Assembly (NCBI GenBank): GCA_024400495.1 | Contig: JAKSMR010000009.1 | Coordinates: forward strand, 1-64,000 | DNA from: Bacteroidales bacterium | GTDB lineage: Bacteria > Bacteroidota > Bacteroidia > Bacteroidales > P3 | Direction: 5' to 3' | Length of the DNA stretch: 64,000 nt | Shown here: piece after piece, positions 41,703 through 50,037 of the stretch | Position numbering within the stretch: position 1 is the stretch's first letter | Layout: each line of letters begins with the position of its first letter | The notes under the pieces: generated by a model | Told to the model about the DNA's origin: nothing | What the model saw: the letters and a program-made list of their open reading frames with translations, nothing else | Databases searched by the model: none | Made by a program: the position numbers and the translations under genes

Positions 41703-43460
41703 TTATCTCTTGCCTTTCACTTTCCTCAGTCGGAAGAAGACATATATCAGTCCGCCTACAATCACAAGGATTACGGGCAGGATGACGTTGATCCATTGGA
41801 AGAGGGTGCGGTCTTCTTTGAGGCTCATGGCGTTGAGCTTGCGGAGCTTGATGTCGCGGGTGCGGGTGGCGAGAACCTCTTCGTTGCCGGCCAGATAGTC
41901 GATGGCGTTGAGGATGAACTGCTTGTTGGCGTACATCGTGTGGGTGTAGTAGTCGTAGCCCATGGGGTAGGCCGAATTGTCGTTGTAGTTGAATCGGTTC
42001 TTGATCATGTCGCCGTCGCTGATAACGATCATGCTGGTGGGTTCGCTTACTTCCTTGTAGCCCATCTCTGGGATTTCGGTAAACGAAGGAGCCAGACGGT
42101 TGCGCCACATGCTCTTGAAGTTGCCTTCGAGGAGCACGGCCACGGGGAGGTTGCTTCTGTTGAAGAGACGGCGGTCGGGCTCGACCTTGCCGTCGTTGAG
42201 GTCGATGATGGCGGGAGCGTTCTTCACACGGGCATATTCGGAGCTCTGCAGCAGGACGGTCTTGACGATATCGTTGTCGATGAGGTCGATGCTGCTCACG
42301 AAGTCGGTCTTGATGAGGTCGAGGTTACGTACGATAGGGTGGTTGGAGATGGGTACGATCTCGGGGAAGTAGAACCAGGGGCAGAACTTGATCTGGGGTT
42401 TGTCGCCCACCTGTCCTACTGCCATGGGGATAGGACGGCAACGGATGTCCATGATGATGTCGGGGTTTACTCTCACGCCGTAGGTGAAGAGCATCTCGTC
42501 GAGGTTTACGGGGAAACGTACGGCAACCATCTGGTTGTTGGTGGCCAGGCTGTCGAGGTCGGCAGCGAGAGGGTCGATGAGCCAGAGCACATGTCCGCCA
42601 TACATCACATACTGGTCGAGGAGGTAAAGCTCCTGGTCGGTGAATGCCTGGGTGGGCTTGGCAACAACGAGGACGTCGAACTTGTTGTAGAAGTACATGC
42701 TCGAGTCTTTGGCGCTGCGGTTGCGTCCGGTGAGGGCGTTGATGTTCTTGTCGAGATAGACGTTCTCGAGGGCGTAGTTGGAGAGCAGCGACATCTGGAT
42801 GTCGTAAACGGCTCCGCGTTCCAGCTCGCCATGGCCCAGGAGGAATCCGATATGTTTCTTCTGGGTGTTGGCCAGGTTGCGGATTACGTTGCTCAGCACA
42901 TACTCGAGGTCCTGGATGGAGTTGTTCATGGCCTCTTCTTCGCTCACATACTGCTGTCCTTGCATGAGCTGGATGGAGGTTTCCGATCCGCGGTAGTAGA
43001 CTGTGGCGGCGGGGATGAGGATCTGCTGGGTGACTCCGTTCTTGGTCTGCATCTGTACCGACGCGGGTTGGATGCCGGCCTGTGCCAGCTTCTGGTAGAA
43101 GACCTGACACTCTTCCTGGCTGTCGAAGCTGCTGGGGCTCACGTCAACAAACTCGTACTCGATGAATTTGTTGAAGGCGCGGAACTGGTTGAGCATCTCG
43201 CGGGTCTCGTTCTGCAGGCGCTTGTATTCGGCGGGGATGTCGTCGCCTTCGAGGTAGACTCGGAAGAGGACGGGCTCGTCGATCTGCTTGAGCATTTTCT
43301 TGGTGCTTTTGCTCAGGGTGTAGCGGTGCTCTGCCGTGAGGTCCAGTCGGGCGAAGAGATAGTGTCCGATGAGGTTGGCGAAGACCACGATTGCCAGCAC
43401 AGCAAAGAACTCGAGGAGGTTGCTGCGTTTGATATTGCGTTTTTCTTGTGATTGTTTCAT
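41703..43460 (-). CDS. gldG: Gliding-type ABC transporter auxiliary protein GldG
   Basis: A 585-residue protein with membrane helices at about 20-37 and 560-578 and a large extracytoplasmic region. The N-terminal motif DLTAEHRYTLSKSTKKMLKQIDEPVLFRVYLEGDDIPAEYKRLQNETREML is diagnostic for GldG, and a GHGELERG motif lies near residue 210. In Flavobacterium, GldA, GldF and GldG form an ABC transporter required for gliding; in many non-gliding Bacteroidota the set persists with an unclear envelope role. gldF lies 75 bases upstream. No gldA-like ATPase is adjacent. Confidence 0.93.
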   Translation of the reverse strand: MKQSQEKRNIKRSNLLEFFAVLAIVVFANLIGHYLFARLDLTAEHRYTLSKSTKKMLKQIDEPVLFRVYLEGDDIPAEYKRLQNETREMLNQFRAFNKFIEYEFVDVSPSSFDSQEECQVFYQKLAQAGIQPASVQMQTKNGVTQQILIPAATVYYRGSETSIQLMQGQQYVSEEEAMNNSIQDLEYVLSNVIRNLANTQKKHIGFLLGHGELERGAVYDIQMSLLSNYALENVYLDKNINALTGRNRSAKDSSMYFYNKFDVLVVAKPTQAFTDQELYLLDQYVMYGGHVLWLIDPLAADLDSLATNNQMVAVRFPVNLDEMLFTYGVRVNPDIIMDIRCRPIPMAVGQVGDKPQIKFCPWFYFPEIVPISNHPIVRNLDLIKTDFVSSIDLIDNDIVKTVLLQSSEYARVKNAPAIIDLNDGKVEPDRRLFNRSNLPVAVLLEGNFKSMWRNRLAPSFTEIPEMGYKEVSEPTSMIVISDGDMIKNRFNYNDNSAYPMGYDYYTHTMYANKQFILNAIDYLAGNEEVLATRTRDIKLRKLNAMSLKEDRTLFQWINVILPVILVIVGGLIYVFFRLRKVKGKR

Positions 43461-43535
43461 TATCGGTGAAGTATGGTGGAGGTGGTGTGGTGTAGGGCGG
43501 GTTTGCTTCTGAAACTCAAGAGGGGGTGAGTGATA

Positions 43536-44273
43536 TCAGTCTTTCCATTTTCTCGACTGCAGCACGAGGCGGGTTCCCATGAGGAAGAGGGCTATCACGC
43601 TGAGGAAGTAGAGCACGTCGCGGGTGTCGATGACGCCGCGGCTGATGGAGTCGTAGTGGTGCTGGATGCCGAGGGCTTTGACAAAGAGGCCTACCTTGCC
43701 GAGGAAGCCCATGCCATACAGCGCCTCGAAGCCCATGAGGCTGACGGCGCACAGAAGGGCGGCGGTGATGAAGGCCACGATCTGGTTGCTCGTGAGCGAG
43801 GTGGCGAAGAGGCCGATGGAGACGAAGGCGGCGCCGAGGAAGAGCAGTCCGATATAGGAGCCTATCACGCTGCCGGTGTCGATGTTGCCCACGGGGTCGC
43901 CCAAGGCAAAGACGCTGAAGTAGTAGACCAGCGTGGGGAGCAGGGAGATGAACACGAGGGTGAGGCCTGCGAGGAACTTGGCGAAGATGATCGTCCAGTC
44001 GCCCAGGGGCTTGGTGAGCAGCAGCTCGATGGTTCCTGTCCTTTTCTCTTCGGCGAACATGCGCATGGTGATGGCGGGGATGAGGAAGAGGTAGAGGAAC
44101 GGGGCTATGAAGAAAAGGCCGTCGAGGCCGGCATAGCCGTAGTCGAGGATGTTGAATCCGGTGCGGAACACCCAGAGCATCAGGCCTGTCAGCACGAGGA
44201 AGACGCAGATGGTCAGGTATCCGATCAGGGAGGAGAAGAAGGAGGCTAGCTCTTTTTTGTATAAGGCGAACAT
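43536..44273 (-). CDS. gldF: GldF-like ABC transporter permease
   Basis: A 245-residue permease with six membrane segments. The first cytoplasmic motif FALYKKELASFFSSLIGYL and the RMFAEEKRTGTIELLLTKPLGDWTIIFAKFLAG coupling block (about 71-103) are typical of ABC-2 permeases of the GldF group. It works with GldG, encoded just downstream. The ATPase partner would have to come from elsewhere in the genome. Confidence 0.92.
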   Translation of the reverse strand: MFALYKKELASFFSSLIGYLTICVFLVLTGLMLWVFRTGFNILDYGYAGLDGLFFIAPFLYLFLIPAITMRMFAEEKRTGTIELLLTKPLGDWTIIFAKFLAGLTLVFISLLPTLVYYFSVFALGDPVGNIDTGSVIGSYIGLLFLGAAFVSIGLFATSLTSNQIVAFITAALLCAVSLMGFEALYGMGFLGKVGLFVKALGIQHHYDSISRGVIDTRDVLYFLSVIALFLMGTRLVLQSRKWKD

Positions 44274-44413
44274 GTTTTCTTGGATAGTGTGGGTTGGTTG
44301 TGTAGTTTGTTAGTTCAGGAAGATTGGGAATAAGGTCTGGGTATTATATGGCGGGGGGGCGTGAAATCGTGTTGGATGAGTCTTTCTGGTTCTGAACTAA
44401 TGTGCTGGGGGTC

Positions 44414-45967
44414 TTATTTTTTCTTTTTGCTGGAGCTTTTTTTCTTTTTCTTGGCAGGGGCGGCGTTGTCGTCCACGAAGCGGGTGCGTTTGGAGTCGAA
44501 GGTGCGGCCCTGGTAGTCGCCGAAGGTGAGCTCATATGCGGTCTCGTAGGTGAGCTTGGCGGCCTTGAGGAGGAACTGGCGGTCGATGTTCTCGGGGATG
44601 TCGCTGGGGACATGAACACGGCGGTTGCCGTTGTAGTTGGTCACCACGAGCGAGGGGATGCCGATGTCGGCAAAAGCGGCGGCGTCGCCGTTGGGGTTGG
44701 TCTTATAGCCGCGGCAGAGGGAGTAGTCGAGGTAGGCGGAGTCCATGTCGCAGGCTATCTGGTAGAGGTCGGGGAACATGTTGTTGCCCATGGCCACAAG
44801 GCTGTCGCCGGTGCCTACGCATTCGATGTTGATGAAGGCTTCGATGCGGCGCAATGGGGAGAAGTTGGTGACGAACACTTCGGAGCCGAGGTTCTCGGTC
44901 TCGCTGCCGCTGAAGAGAACGAAGATGACGCTGCGGCGGGGATGGATATAGGCCTCGTTCATCATGCGTGCGGTCTCAAGCAGAACGGCAACGCCGCTGG
45001 CGTTGTCGTCGGCGCCGGGGAAGAGGCAGGTGTTGCCGTGCATGCCTACGTGGTCGAGGTGTGCGCCGACAACGATGTATTCGTCTTTCAGTCGCTTGTC
45101 GTCGCCGGGACGGATGCCTACGACGTTAGCGGTCAGGGCCTGGGGCTGGTATCTGGCGTTGACGTCCATTTCGAAGAATTTGAGGAAATGGAAGCTCTGG
45201 GGGGTGCGGCTGTTGTTGATGGAGTCTACGGCAGTCTGGAATGCCATCTTCTCGCCTTCAAAGAAGCTCTCGGCGCAGGCGCGGGTGGCTTTGAGGATGG
45301 GGAATTTGGCCAGATGGGGCTTGTCGCCGTCAAACACTTTGCCCTGCACCTCGTTGGCGGGGCAGGTCTTGCTCATGTTGATCACCACGAGGGCGCAGGC
45401 TCCGTGGTTCTTGGCCACGTGGGCTTTGTCGCGGATGGTGCTGTACTGCTTGGTGATGGTGGAGGGGAGGAAGTTGGGTGTGCCGCTCAGCACGACGACG
45501 ATCTTTCCCTGTGCGTCGACGTTCTTGTATTCGTTGAAGCCGGCGTTGTCGATGCCGTATCCGCAGAACACGACATTGGCGTTGGCATATCCACGGCCGG
45601 TCATTCCGGCACAGCAGAAGTCCTTGCCGAGGACGTAGCGCTTGCGGGTGTCGTTGTCGTTGAGGTAGGTGTAGAAGTTGGCGTCTTCAATCTGGTTGCG
45701 TTCGATCTGGAACAGCTGCAGCCAGTCGCCCTGGTAAGGCTCTACGCCATAGTCCTGGAGTTTGTCGATAACATAGTCGGTAGCCGACATATAGGCGTCG
45801 GTGCCGGCCAGACGGCCTTCGAACTCGGGGGTGCAGAGGTCGTGGATGGTGGTCATCAGATGCGACAGCGAGGGCTGCTGGTTTTCGTCGGGCTTGGTAA
45901 TCTGCGCGTGCGAAGGGGTGAGCAGGGCAGCGAGAGCCACGAAAGCGAGAACTTTAAAGAGTTTCAT
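44414..45967 (-). CDS. Exported M28-family peptidase with PA insert
   Basis: A 517-residue exported zinc peptidase (signal peptide to about residue 21, SHAQ). A PA domain interrupts the sequence (about 130-240, around GKIVVVLSGTP). M28 metal ligands are visible in VVGAHLDHVG and GADDNASG, and a late HVPSDIPENID supplies another His. In the canonical E-E pair the first, general-base Glu appears to be Ser (FSGSETENLGS), and the usual Asp ligand is Glu in IECVG, so activity is uncertain. The C terminus is a Lys/Ser-rich tail. I start at the ATG at 45967, where the signal peptide begins; a promoter lies at 46092-46122. Confidence 0.87.
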   Translation of the reverse strand: MKLFKVLAFVALAALLTPSHAQITKPDENQQPSLSHLMTTIHDLCTPEFEGRLAGTDAYMSATDYVIDKLQDYGVEPYQGDWLQLFQIERNQIEDANFYTYLNDNDTRKRYVLGKDFCCAGMTGRGYANANVVFCGYGIDNAGFNEYKNVDAQGKIVVVLSGTPNFLPSTITKQYSTIRDKAHVAKNHGACALVVINMSKTCPANEVQGKVFDGDKPHLAKFPILKATRACAESFFEGEKMAFQTAVDSINNSRTPQSFHFLKFFEMDVNARYQPQALTANVVGIRPGDDKRLKDEYIVVGAHLDHVGMHGNTCLFPGADDNASGVAVLLETARMMNEAYIHPRRSVIFVLFSGSETENLGSEVFVTNFSPLRRIEAFINIECVGTGDSLVAMGNNMFPDLYQIACDMDSAYLDYSLCRGYKTNPNGDAAAFADIGIPSLVVTNYNGNRRVHVPSDIPENIDRQFLLKAAKLTYETAYELTFGDYQGRTFDSKRTRFVDDNAAPAKKKKKSSSKKKK

Positions 45968-46091
45968 AGTATGATTTTTTATTTTTTTTCCCTTTTTAAT
46001 ATTATTTAATTGCGCGTTTGCGCGTATAATCATTTATGCATCAAAACACTACCGCCGTTTGGAGCAGTAGTATCATTGCGTGTTCAATCTG

Positions 46092-46122
46092 CAAATATAC
46101 GAAATCTATGGGAAATAGCAAA
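46092..46122 (-). promoter_or_regulatory. Bacteroidota-type promoter of the M28 gene
   Basis: On the minus strand TTTG (46119-46122) is followed after 19 bases by TATATTTG (46092-46099). The leader to 45967 is about 120 bases. The rest of the gap up to 46265 shows nothing else. Confidence 0.75.
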
Positions 46123-46265
46123 ATTATTTTGTTATTTCCTGGAGTCGGACTGCTGCTGGCCGAGGAAGAGGCTGCGTGAAGTGGCCGTCTGACACCTCGG
46201 GCTGTTCGCAATGTCAGGATTTCGCAAATGGGAAACCCCAAAATTATCTGGATGGTCTCTCTTGC

Positions 46266-46838
46266 CTACTGCTGCTGTTCGACTCTGGCGCCGACGATGA
46301 TGGCGGGAAGGCCGGGCTCGGTGGGGTTGATGCTGTAGTATTGGGGCCAAGGTCCGTCGAGATAGAGGGTCTCGTATCCGGGCAACTGCGCCATGACCAG
46401 GGTGTTGGGATGGGCTGCTGCAAAGTCGGCAATGGCCTTCTCTACGTCGGCTTCCTTCACCTCGGGGATGGCATCACGTCTGGCATAGAAACGTTCGCGA
46501 TCCTCTTTGCTGGCGCGGCTGTTGACTTTCTGCTCTCTCTGGAAGATGTGTTCTACCAACGGCATTAAGGCTTCGCGCAGCCAAGCATAGTTGGCTTTGA
46601 TGTAGAAGGTGCGGGGGTAGCGGCTGCCTTCGTGGGGGAACGACTGGTTGATGAGTGAGGCGTGGAGCTTGGCGTGCTTGGAGATGAGCGACATCAGGAT
46701 GGCGTGGCGACGGGTGTTCCCTTTGACGGGTCCATGCCTCCGGGACGAGCGGACGATCTGCTTGCCGTTCATCTCGTAATAGACCAGGCCGTCGGCGTGG
46801 CCTCGTTTCTTGGGTTGGTTTCCTGTTAATGTTGCCAT
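46266..46838 (-). CDS. Unrecognised protein, paralogue of the 1971-2759 product
   Basis: A 190-residue protein starting at the ATG at 46838; the longer frame uses a TTG. It has no signal peptide or membrane segment. It shares with the protein at 1971-2759 the block NQSFPHEGSRYPRTFYIKANYAWLREALMPL and the later LPGYETLYLDGPWP motif, but it ends about ten residues after the shared part and lacks the bacterial-repeat domain. Its N terminus is basic and its C terminus has several Gln. An 11-bp array lies about 157 bases upstream, as it does for the paralogue. No family name is certain; DUF6266 is a guess. Confidence 0.72.
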   Translation of the reverse strand: MATLTGNQPKKRGHADGLVYYEMNGKQIVRSSRRHGPVKGNTRRHAILMSLISKHAKLHASLINQSFPHEGSRYPRTFYIKANYAWLREALMPLVEHIFQREQKVNSRASKEDRERFYARRDAIPEVKEADVEKAIADFAAAHPNTLVMAQLPGYETLYLDGPWPQYYSINPTEPGLPAIIVGARVEQQQ

Positions 46839-47265
46839 ATCTTTCAATTTACTTATACCTGACTATATAACGCGGATTGGTGGCTTTTATTGTGCATGTG
46901 GCCAATTTTTTGCAAGGTAGTTTTCCCTGTTGTGCGGACGTCTGCTTCAGAGGTTTTTGTATTCTTGTTCCCTAGACAGCTCTATGCATATTTGTTACAT
47001 ACCCCTTACATACCTCTTACATACCTCTTACATACCTCTACTTATAGGGACCTTAAAGGGACTTTAAAGGGACCTTATAGGGACTTTCTGGTGTCAAATG
47101 TCCCTTTAAAGTCCCTTTAAGGTCCCTATAAAGTCCCTTTAACCCTAAGGATGCAGTGAGAATGCATCCCAGATGCTGCGAGGGGACGGCTTGGTGGAAT
47201 CGGTGGGAAGCGCCCCTGGGGTTGGCCCTCGCGAGATGTTGCTCTTGGACAGGATGGCTTTGTGG
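46839..47265. other. Intergenic region dominated by array E
   Basis: Apart from array E and a short imperfect hairpin near 47150-47180 (ATGCAGTGAGAATGCAT) I see no gene or promoter. Confidence 0.6.
46995..47145. repeat. 11-bp tandem array E (about 14 units, inverted halves)
   Basis: Units in strict 11-bp register: TTACATACCCC, three TTACATACCTC, TACTTATAGGG, ACCTTAAAGGG, ACTTTAAAGGG, ACCTTATAGGG, ACTTTCTGGTG, TCAAATGTCCC, TTTAAAGTCCC, TTTAAGGTCCC, TATAAAGTCCC and a partial TTTAACCC. The AAAGGGAC units of the left part are reverse-complemented as GTCCCTTT in the right part, forming a large potential hairpin with its turn near 47088. Confidence 0.92.
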
Positions 47266-48483
47266 CTACATGTAGTAGAGGAAGCTTATCTTGTCCTCGG
47301 TAAAGAGCTCGTTGGCGACGTCCTGAATCTCTTGCGAGGTGACGCTCTCGATGTCGTGGCTCATCTCCTCCAGTGTGTCAACGCGGTCGTAGACCATGTA
47401 GGCTTTTCCGATGGATTGCATCTCGTTGAGCGCCAACTCGTTATTGATAGCCATCTGGCCGATATATTGCTGTTTGGCGGCGTGGAGCTGTTGGGTGCTC
47501 ATGGGAGTGGTTTTGAAGCCGTTGAGCACTTTGAGGATAATGTCGGTATATCGCTCCTTGGCGTCGGCGTCGATGCCGGCATAGATGTAGAAGAGTCCGG
47601 CGTCGGAGAAGGGTGTGTATTGCGACTCGATGGTGTAGCAGAACCCATATTTCTCGCGGACAGCAACGTTGAGACGCGAGTTCATGGCAGGGCCGCCGAT
47701 GATGTTGTTTAACAGCGAGAAAGCGACCTTGTGGTCGTTGAAGGCGTCGTAGGCTGGGCAGCCGATGAGGGCATGGACCTGATGGGTGTGTTTGTTGAGG
47801 GTGATGTTGAAGGGCTTGGCTTGGGGTTTCTCCAAACGTTGGGAGGCCGAAGTGGTGGCGGGATAGATGCCGAAGTATTTTTCGCAGTAGCGTACAAGTC
47901 TCTTGAAATCAACGTTCCCCACAACGGAGATGACCATGCGGTCGGTAGTGTAGTTGTTGTGGAAGAAGCGTTTGATGCTCTCGGTGGTGAACCGTTTCAC
48001 GTTCTTCTTGGTTCCGAGGATATTGTGAGCCATGGGATGGCCTTGGTAGAGATACTCCTCAAAGTCGTCGAAGATCAGCTCGGCAGGATAGTCTTTGTAG
48101 GAATTGATCTCTTCGATGACGACCTCTTTCTCCTTCTCGATCTCTTTCTGGGGGAAGGAAGAATGGAAGAGGATGTCGGCGAAAAGCTCGAGACAACGCT
48201 CCAGATGGACAGCGAGGGAGGAGGCGTAGATGCAGGTCTCTTCCTTGGTAGTGAAGGCGTTGAGCTCTCCGCCCACGCCGTCGATACGGTTGAGGATATG
48301 GAACGATTTGCGCTTCTCCGTTCCTTTGAAGATGGAGTGCTCGATGAAGTGGGCCATGCCTTCGTCGGCGCCCTGCTCATCGCGCGAGCCGGTGTTGATA
48401 TAGACACCCGAGTGGGTGACGATGCTGTCGTTGCGGTGGAACACGATGCGTATTCCGTTGGAGAGTGTATGGAATTGGTACAC
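47266..48483 (-). CDS. M16-family zinc protease
   Basis: A 405-residue protein of the pitrilysin/processing-peptidase family. The inverted zinc motif HFIEH is at residues 45-49, and the third ligand lies in the KEVVIEEINSYKD segment about 75 residues later. The second, non-catalytic half (about 190-400) contains the family's GGPAMNSRLNVAVREKYGFCYTIESQY block. It has no signal peptide and is probably cytoplasmic. The start is a GTG at 48483 that directly follows the Wzy-like gene, whose stop lies nine bases upstream. Substrate unknown. Confidence 0.92.
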   Translation of the reverse strand: MYQFHTLSNGIRIVFHRNDSIVTHSGVYINTGSRDEQGADEGMAHFIEHSIFKGTEKRKSFHILNRIDGVGGELNAFTTKEETCIYASSLAVHLERCLELFADILFHSSFPQKEIEKEKEVVIEEINSYKDYPAELIFDDFEEYLYQGHPMAHNILGTKKNVKRFTTESIKRFFHNNYTTDRMVISVVGNVDFKRLVRYCEKYFGIYPATTSASQRLEKPQAKPFNITLNKHTHQVHALIGCPAYDAFNDHKVAFSLLNNIIGGPAMNSRLNVAVREKYGFCYTIESQYTPFSDAGLFYIYAGIDADAKERYTDIILKVLNGFKTTPMSTQQLHAAKQQYIGQMAINNELALNEMQSIGKAYMVYDRVDTLEEMSHDIESVTSQEIQDVANELFTEDKISFLYYM

Positions 48484-48492
48484 GTGTAAAGG

Positions 48493-50034
48493 TCAGATTT
48501 TGTGGTGTTTGTCGAAGAAAGGAGGAAAGAAGGCGCACATCATATAGCCGCCTATGGTGTCGAGGGTGTTCTCTGTGAGCATCGACACGAGCAGGACTGT
48601 GATGATGAGCAGGTAGGGGAAGTAGGTGGAGCTCGAGAGTGTGCGGAGGGTGTAGATGAAAGCTCCGGCGAGAATCAGGAATCCCACCAGGCCGAACATC
48701 ACCAATAGGGTGAGGTACTGGCTGTGGACGTGAGTGCGCCAGGTGGTCTGTTCGATGGGAGAGTCCATGGCGGCGAGCTTCTCGTGGCATAGGTCGATAT
48801 AGTCGCCGGTTCCGGTCCCGAAGAGGGGGTGGTCGAGGAAGACGAGCCAGCCGGCTTTCCAGAGCTCGATACGTTGTAACATGCTGAATCCCACGACGGC
48901 GTGATAGCGTCGGTAGCTCTCGTATTCGAAGAAGAGGCTGTAGCACATGCGGCGTGGGCTGAACTTGCGTGTGTAGTAGGGGTTGGCGATGCCTTGCTCG
49001 ATGGCGCTGACGTCGTCGGGCGTGAGCTGGGCGACAGAGAGGCTGTCTTTCCGTCCCGAGGTGACGTTAAGGTAACGTACCAATGTGGGATAGACGCTAT
49101 AGCCGTTGGGTGTGAGGCTGTCGATGTCCATGGCGCTCTTCGTGGCCCAACCCCGACGTATCTCATCCTCGCAGACATAGCGGTTGACATAGTTCCCACA
49201 TTCGATGAAGCTGTCGTCGCTATGGCTGTAGGGGTTCCCCGAAGGTGTGGTCGCCTCCAGGGGCTGCGAGGCCAGCTCTGATGGGGTGAAATAGGAGTGG
49301 GCAAGCCCGATGAAGGTGGCGGAGAGTCCCACGACGGAGATCACGATCAGCATCATCGCGCAGATCCAGAGCGGCCGGGAGATCTCCTTCCGATATACGA
49401 TAAGGCAGACTGTCGCCACCACGAACAGGACGGCGATTCCGGTATAGGACTGCAGCAGGATCAGGTATCCGGCGAAGTAGAGCGCCAGCATCCGCATCAT
49501 CCATGCTATAGCTCTCCTCTCGGGAGGAAGTCTGCGGCAGAGCCACAGCAGCAGGCAGGCCGAAACGCAGAGGTTGAGGGCGTAGCGTATGTTGGAGATG
49601 AAGGGCACGATGTCGCGGTAGGGGAGGTGGGGAATGGTGGCAAGGCGCACAAGTCCGATGACGGAGGCCACGAAGACTGTGATGATGTATGCGCCGAGAA
49701 GGGCGTAGTATTCGCGTCTCTCAAGCGGCTGGGAGGTGAGGATGACCACGGGGACGATGAGGAGGGGGAGGCGCTTGCGCACATAGTCGAGTCCGACGGG
49801 GAGGTTGGAGCTCCAGAGGAGTCCGATGAGGAAGAAGGCAAAGAAGAAGAGGTAGAGCAGCAGGAGACGCTGGCTCTTGAAGCCGGCGAATTTCTGCTTG
49901 TAGCGTCCTTCCAGAATCCAGTTCGCACCCAGCACCACCCATGAGAGACTCATGAGGAAATGGCTGGTGGTGAGCCCCACAACGAGGGCTAGCAAGCCGA
50001 TCAGGTAGAGGTAGCGATGGATTTGCTGGCGCAT
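48493..50034 (-). CDS. Second O-antigen ligase/polymerase-like membrane protein
   Basis: A 513-residue polytopic membrane protein with about ten hydrophobic segments and one long extracytoplasmic loop between roughly residues 245 and 390. The Wzy_C-like core is RIELWKAGWLVFLDHPLFGTGTGDYIDL and THVHSQYLTLLVMFGLVGFLI. It is unrelated in detail to the one at 29935-31395 and is not next to sugar-transferase genes. It lies three bases from the S41 protease gene, so it is likely in one operon with it and M16. Substrate unknown. Confidence 0.82.
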   Translation of the reverse strand: MRQQIHRYLYLIGLLALVVGLTTSHFLMSLSWVVLGANWILEGRYKQKFAGFKSQRLLLLYLFFFAFFLIGLLWSSNLPVGLDYVRKRLPLLIVPVVILTSQPLERREYYALLGAYIITVFVASVIGLVRLATIPHLPYRDIVPFISNIRYALNLCVSACLLLWLCRRLPPERRAIAWMMRMLALYFAGYLILLQSYTGIAVLFVVATVCLIVYRKEISRPLWICAMMLIVISVVGLSATFIGLAHSYFTPSELASQPLEATTPSGNPYSHSDDSFIECGNYVNRYVCEDEIRRGWATKSAMDIDSLTPNGYSVYPTLVRYLNVTSGRKDSLSVAQLTPDDVSAIEQGIANPYYTRKFSPRRMCYSLFFEYESYRRYHAVVGFSMLQRIELWKAGWLVFLDHPLFGTGTGDYIDLCHEKLAAMDSPIEQTTWRTHVHSQYLTLLVMFGLVGFLILAGAFIYTLRTLSSSTYFPYLLIITVLLVSMLTENTLDTIGGYMMCAFFPPFFDKHHKI

Positions 50035-50037
50035 GCT

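Noticed and set aside
44402..46009. Plus-strand 535-codon frame
   Set aside because: Antisense shadow of the M28 peptidase gene; composition is Val/Gly/Glu-rich as typical for shadows here.
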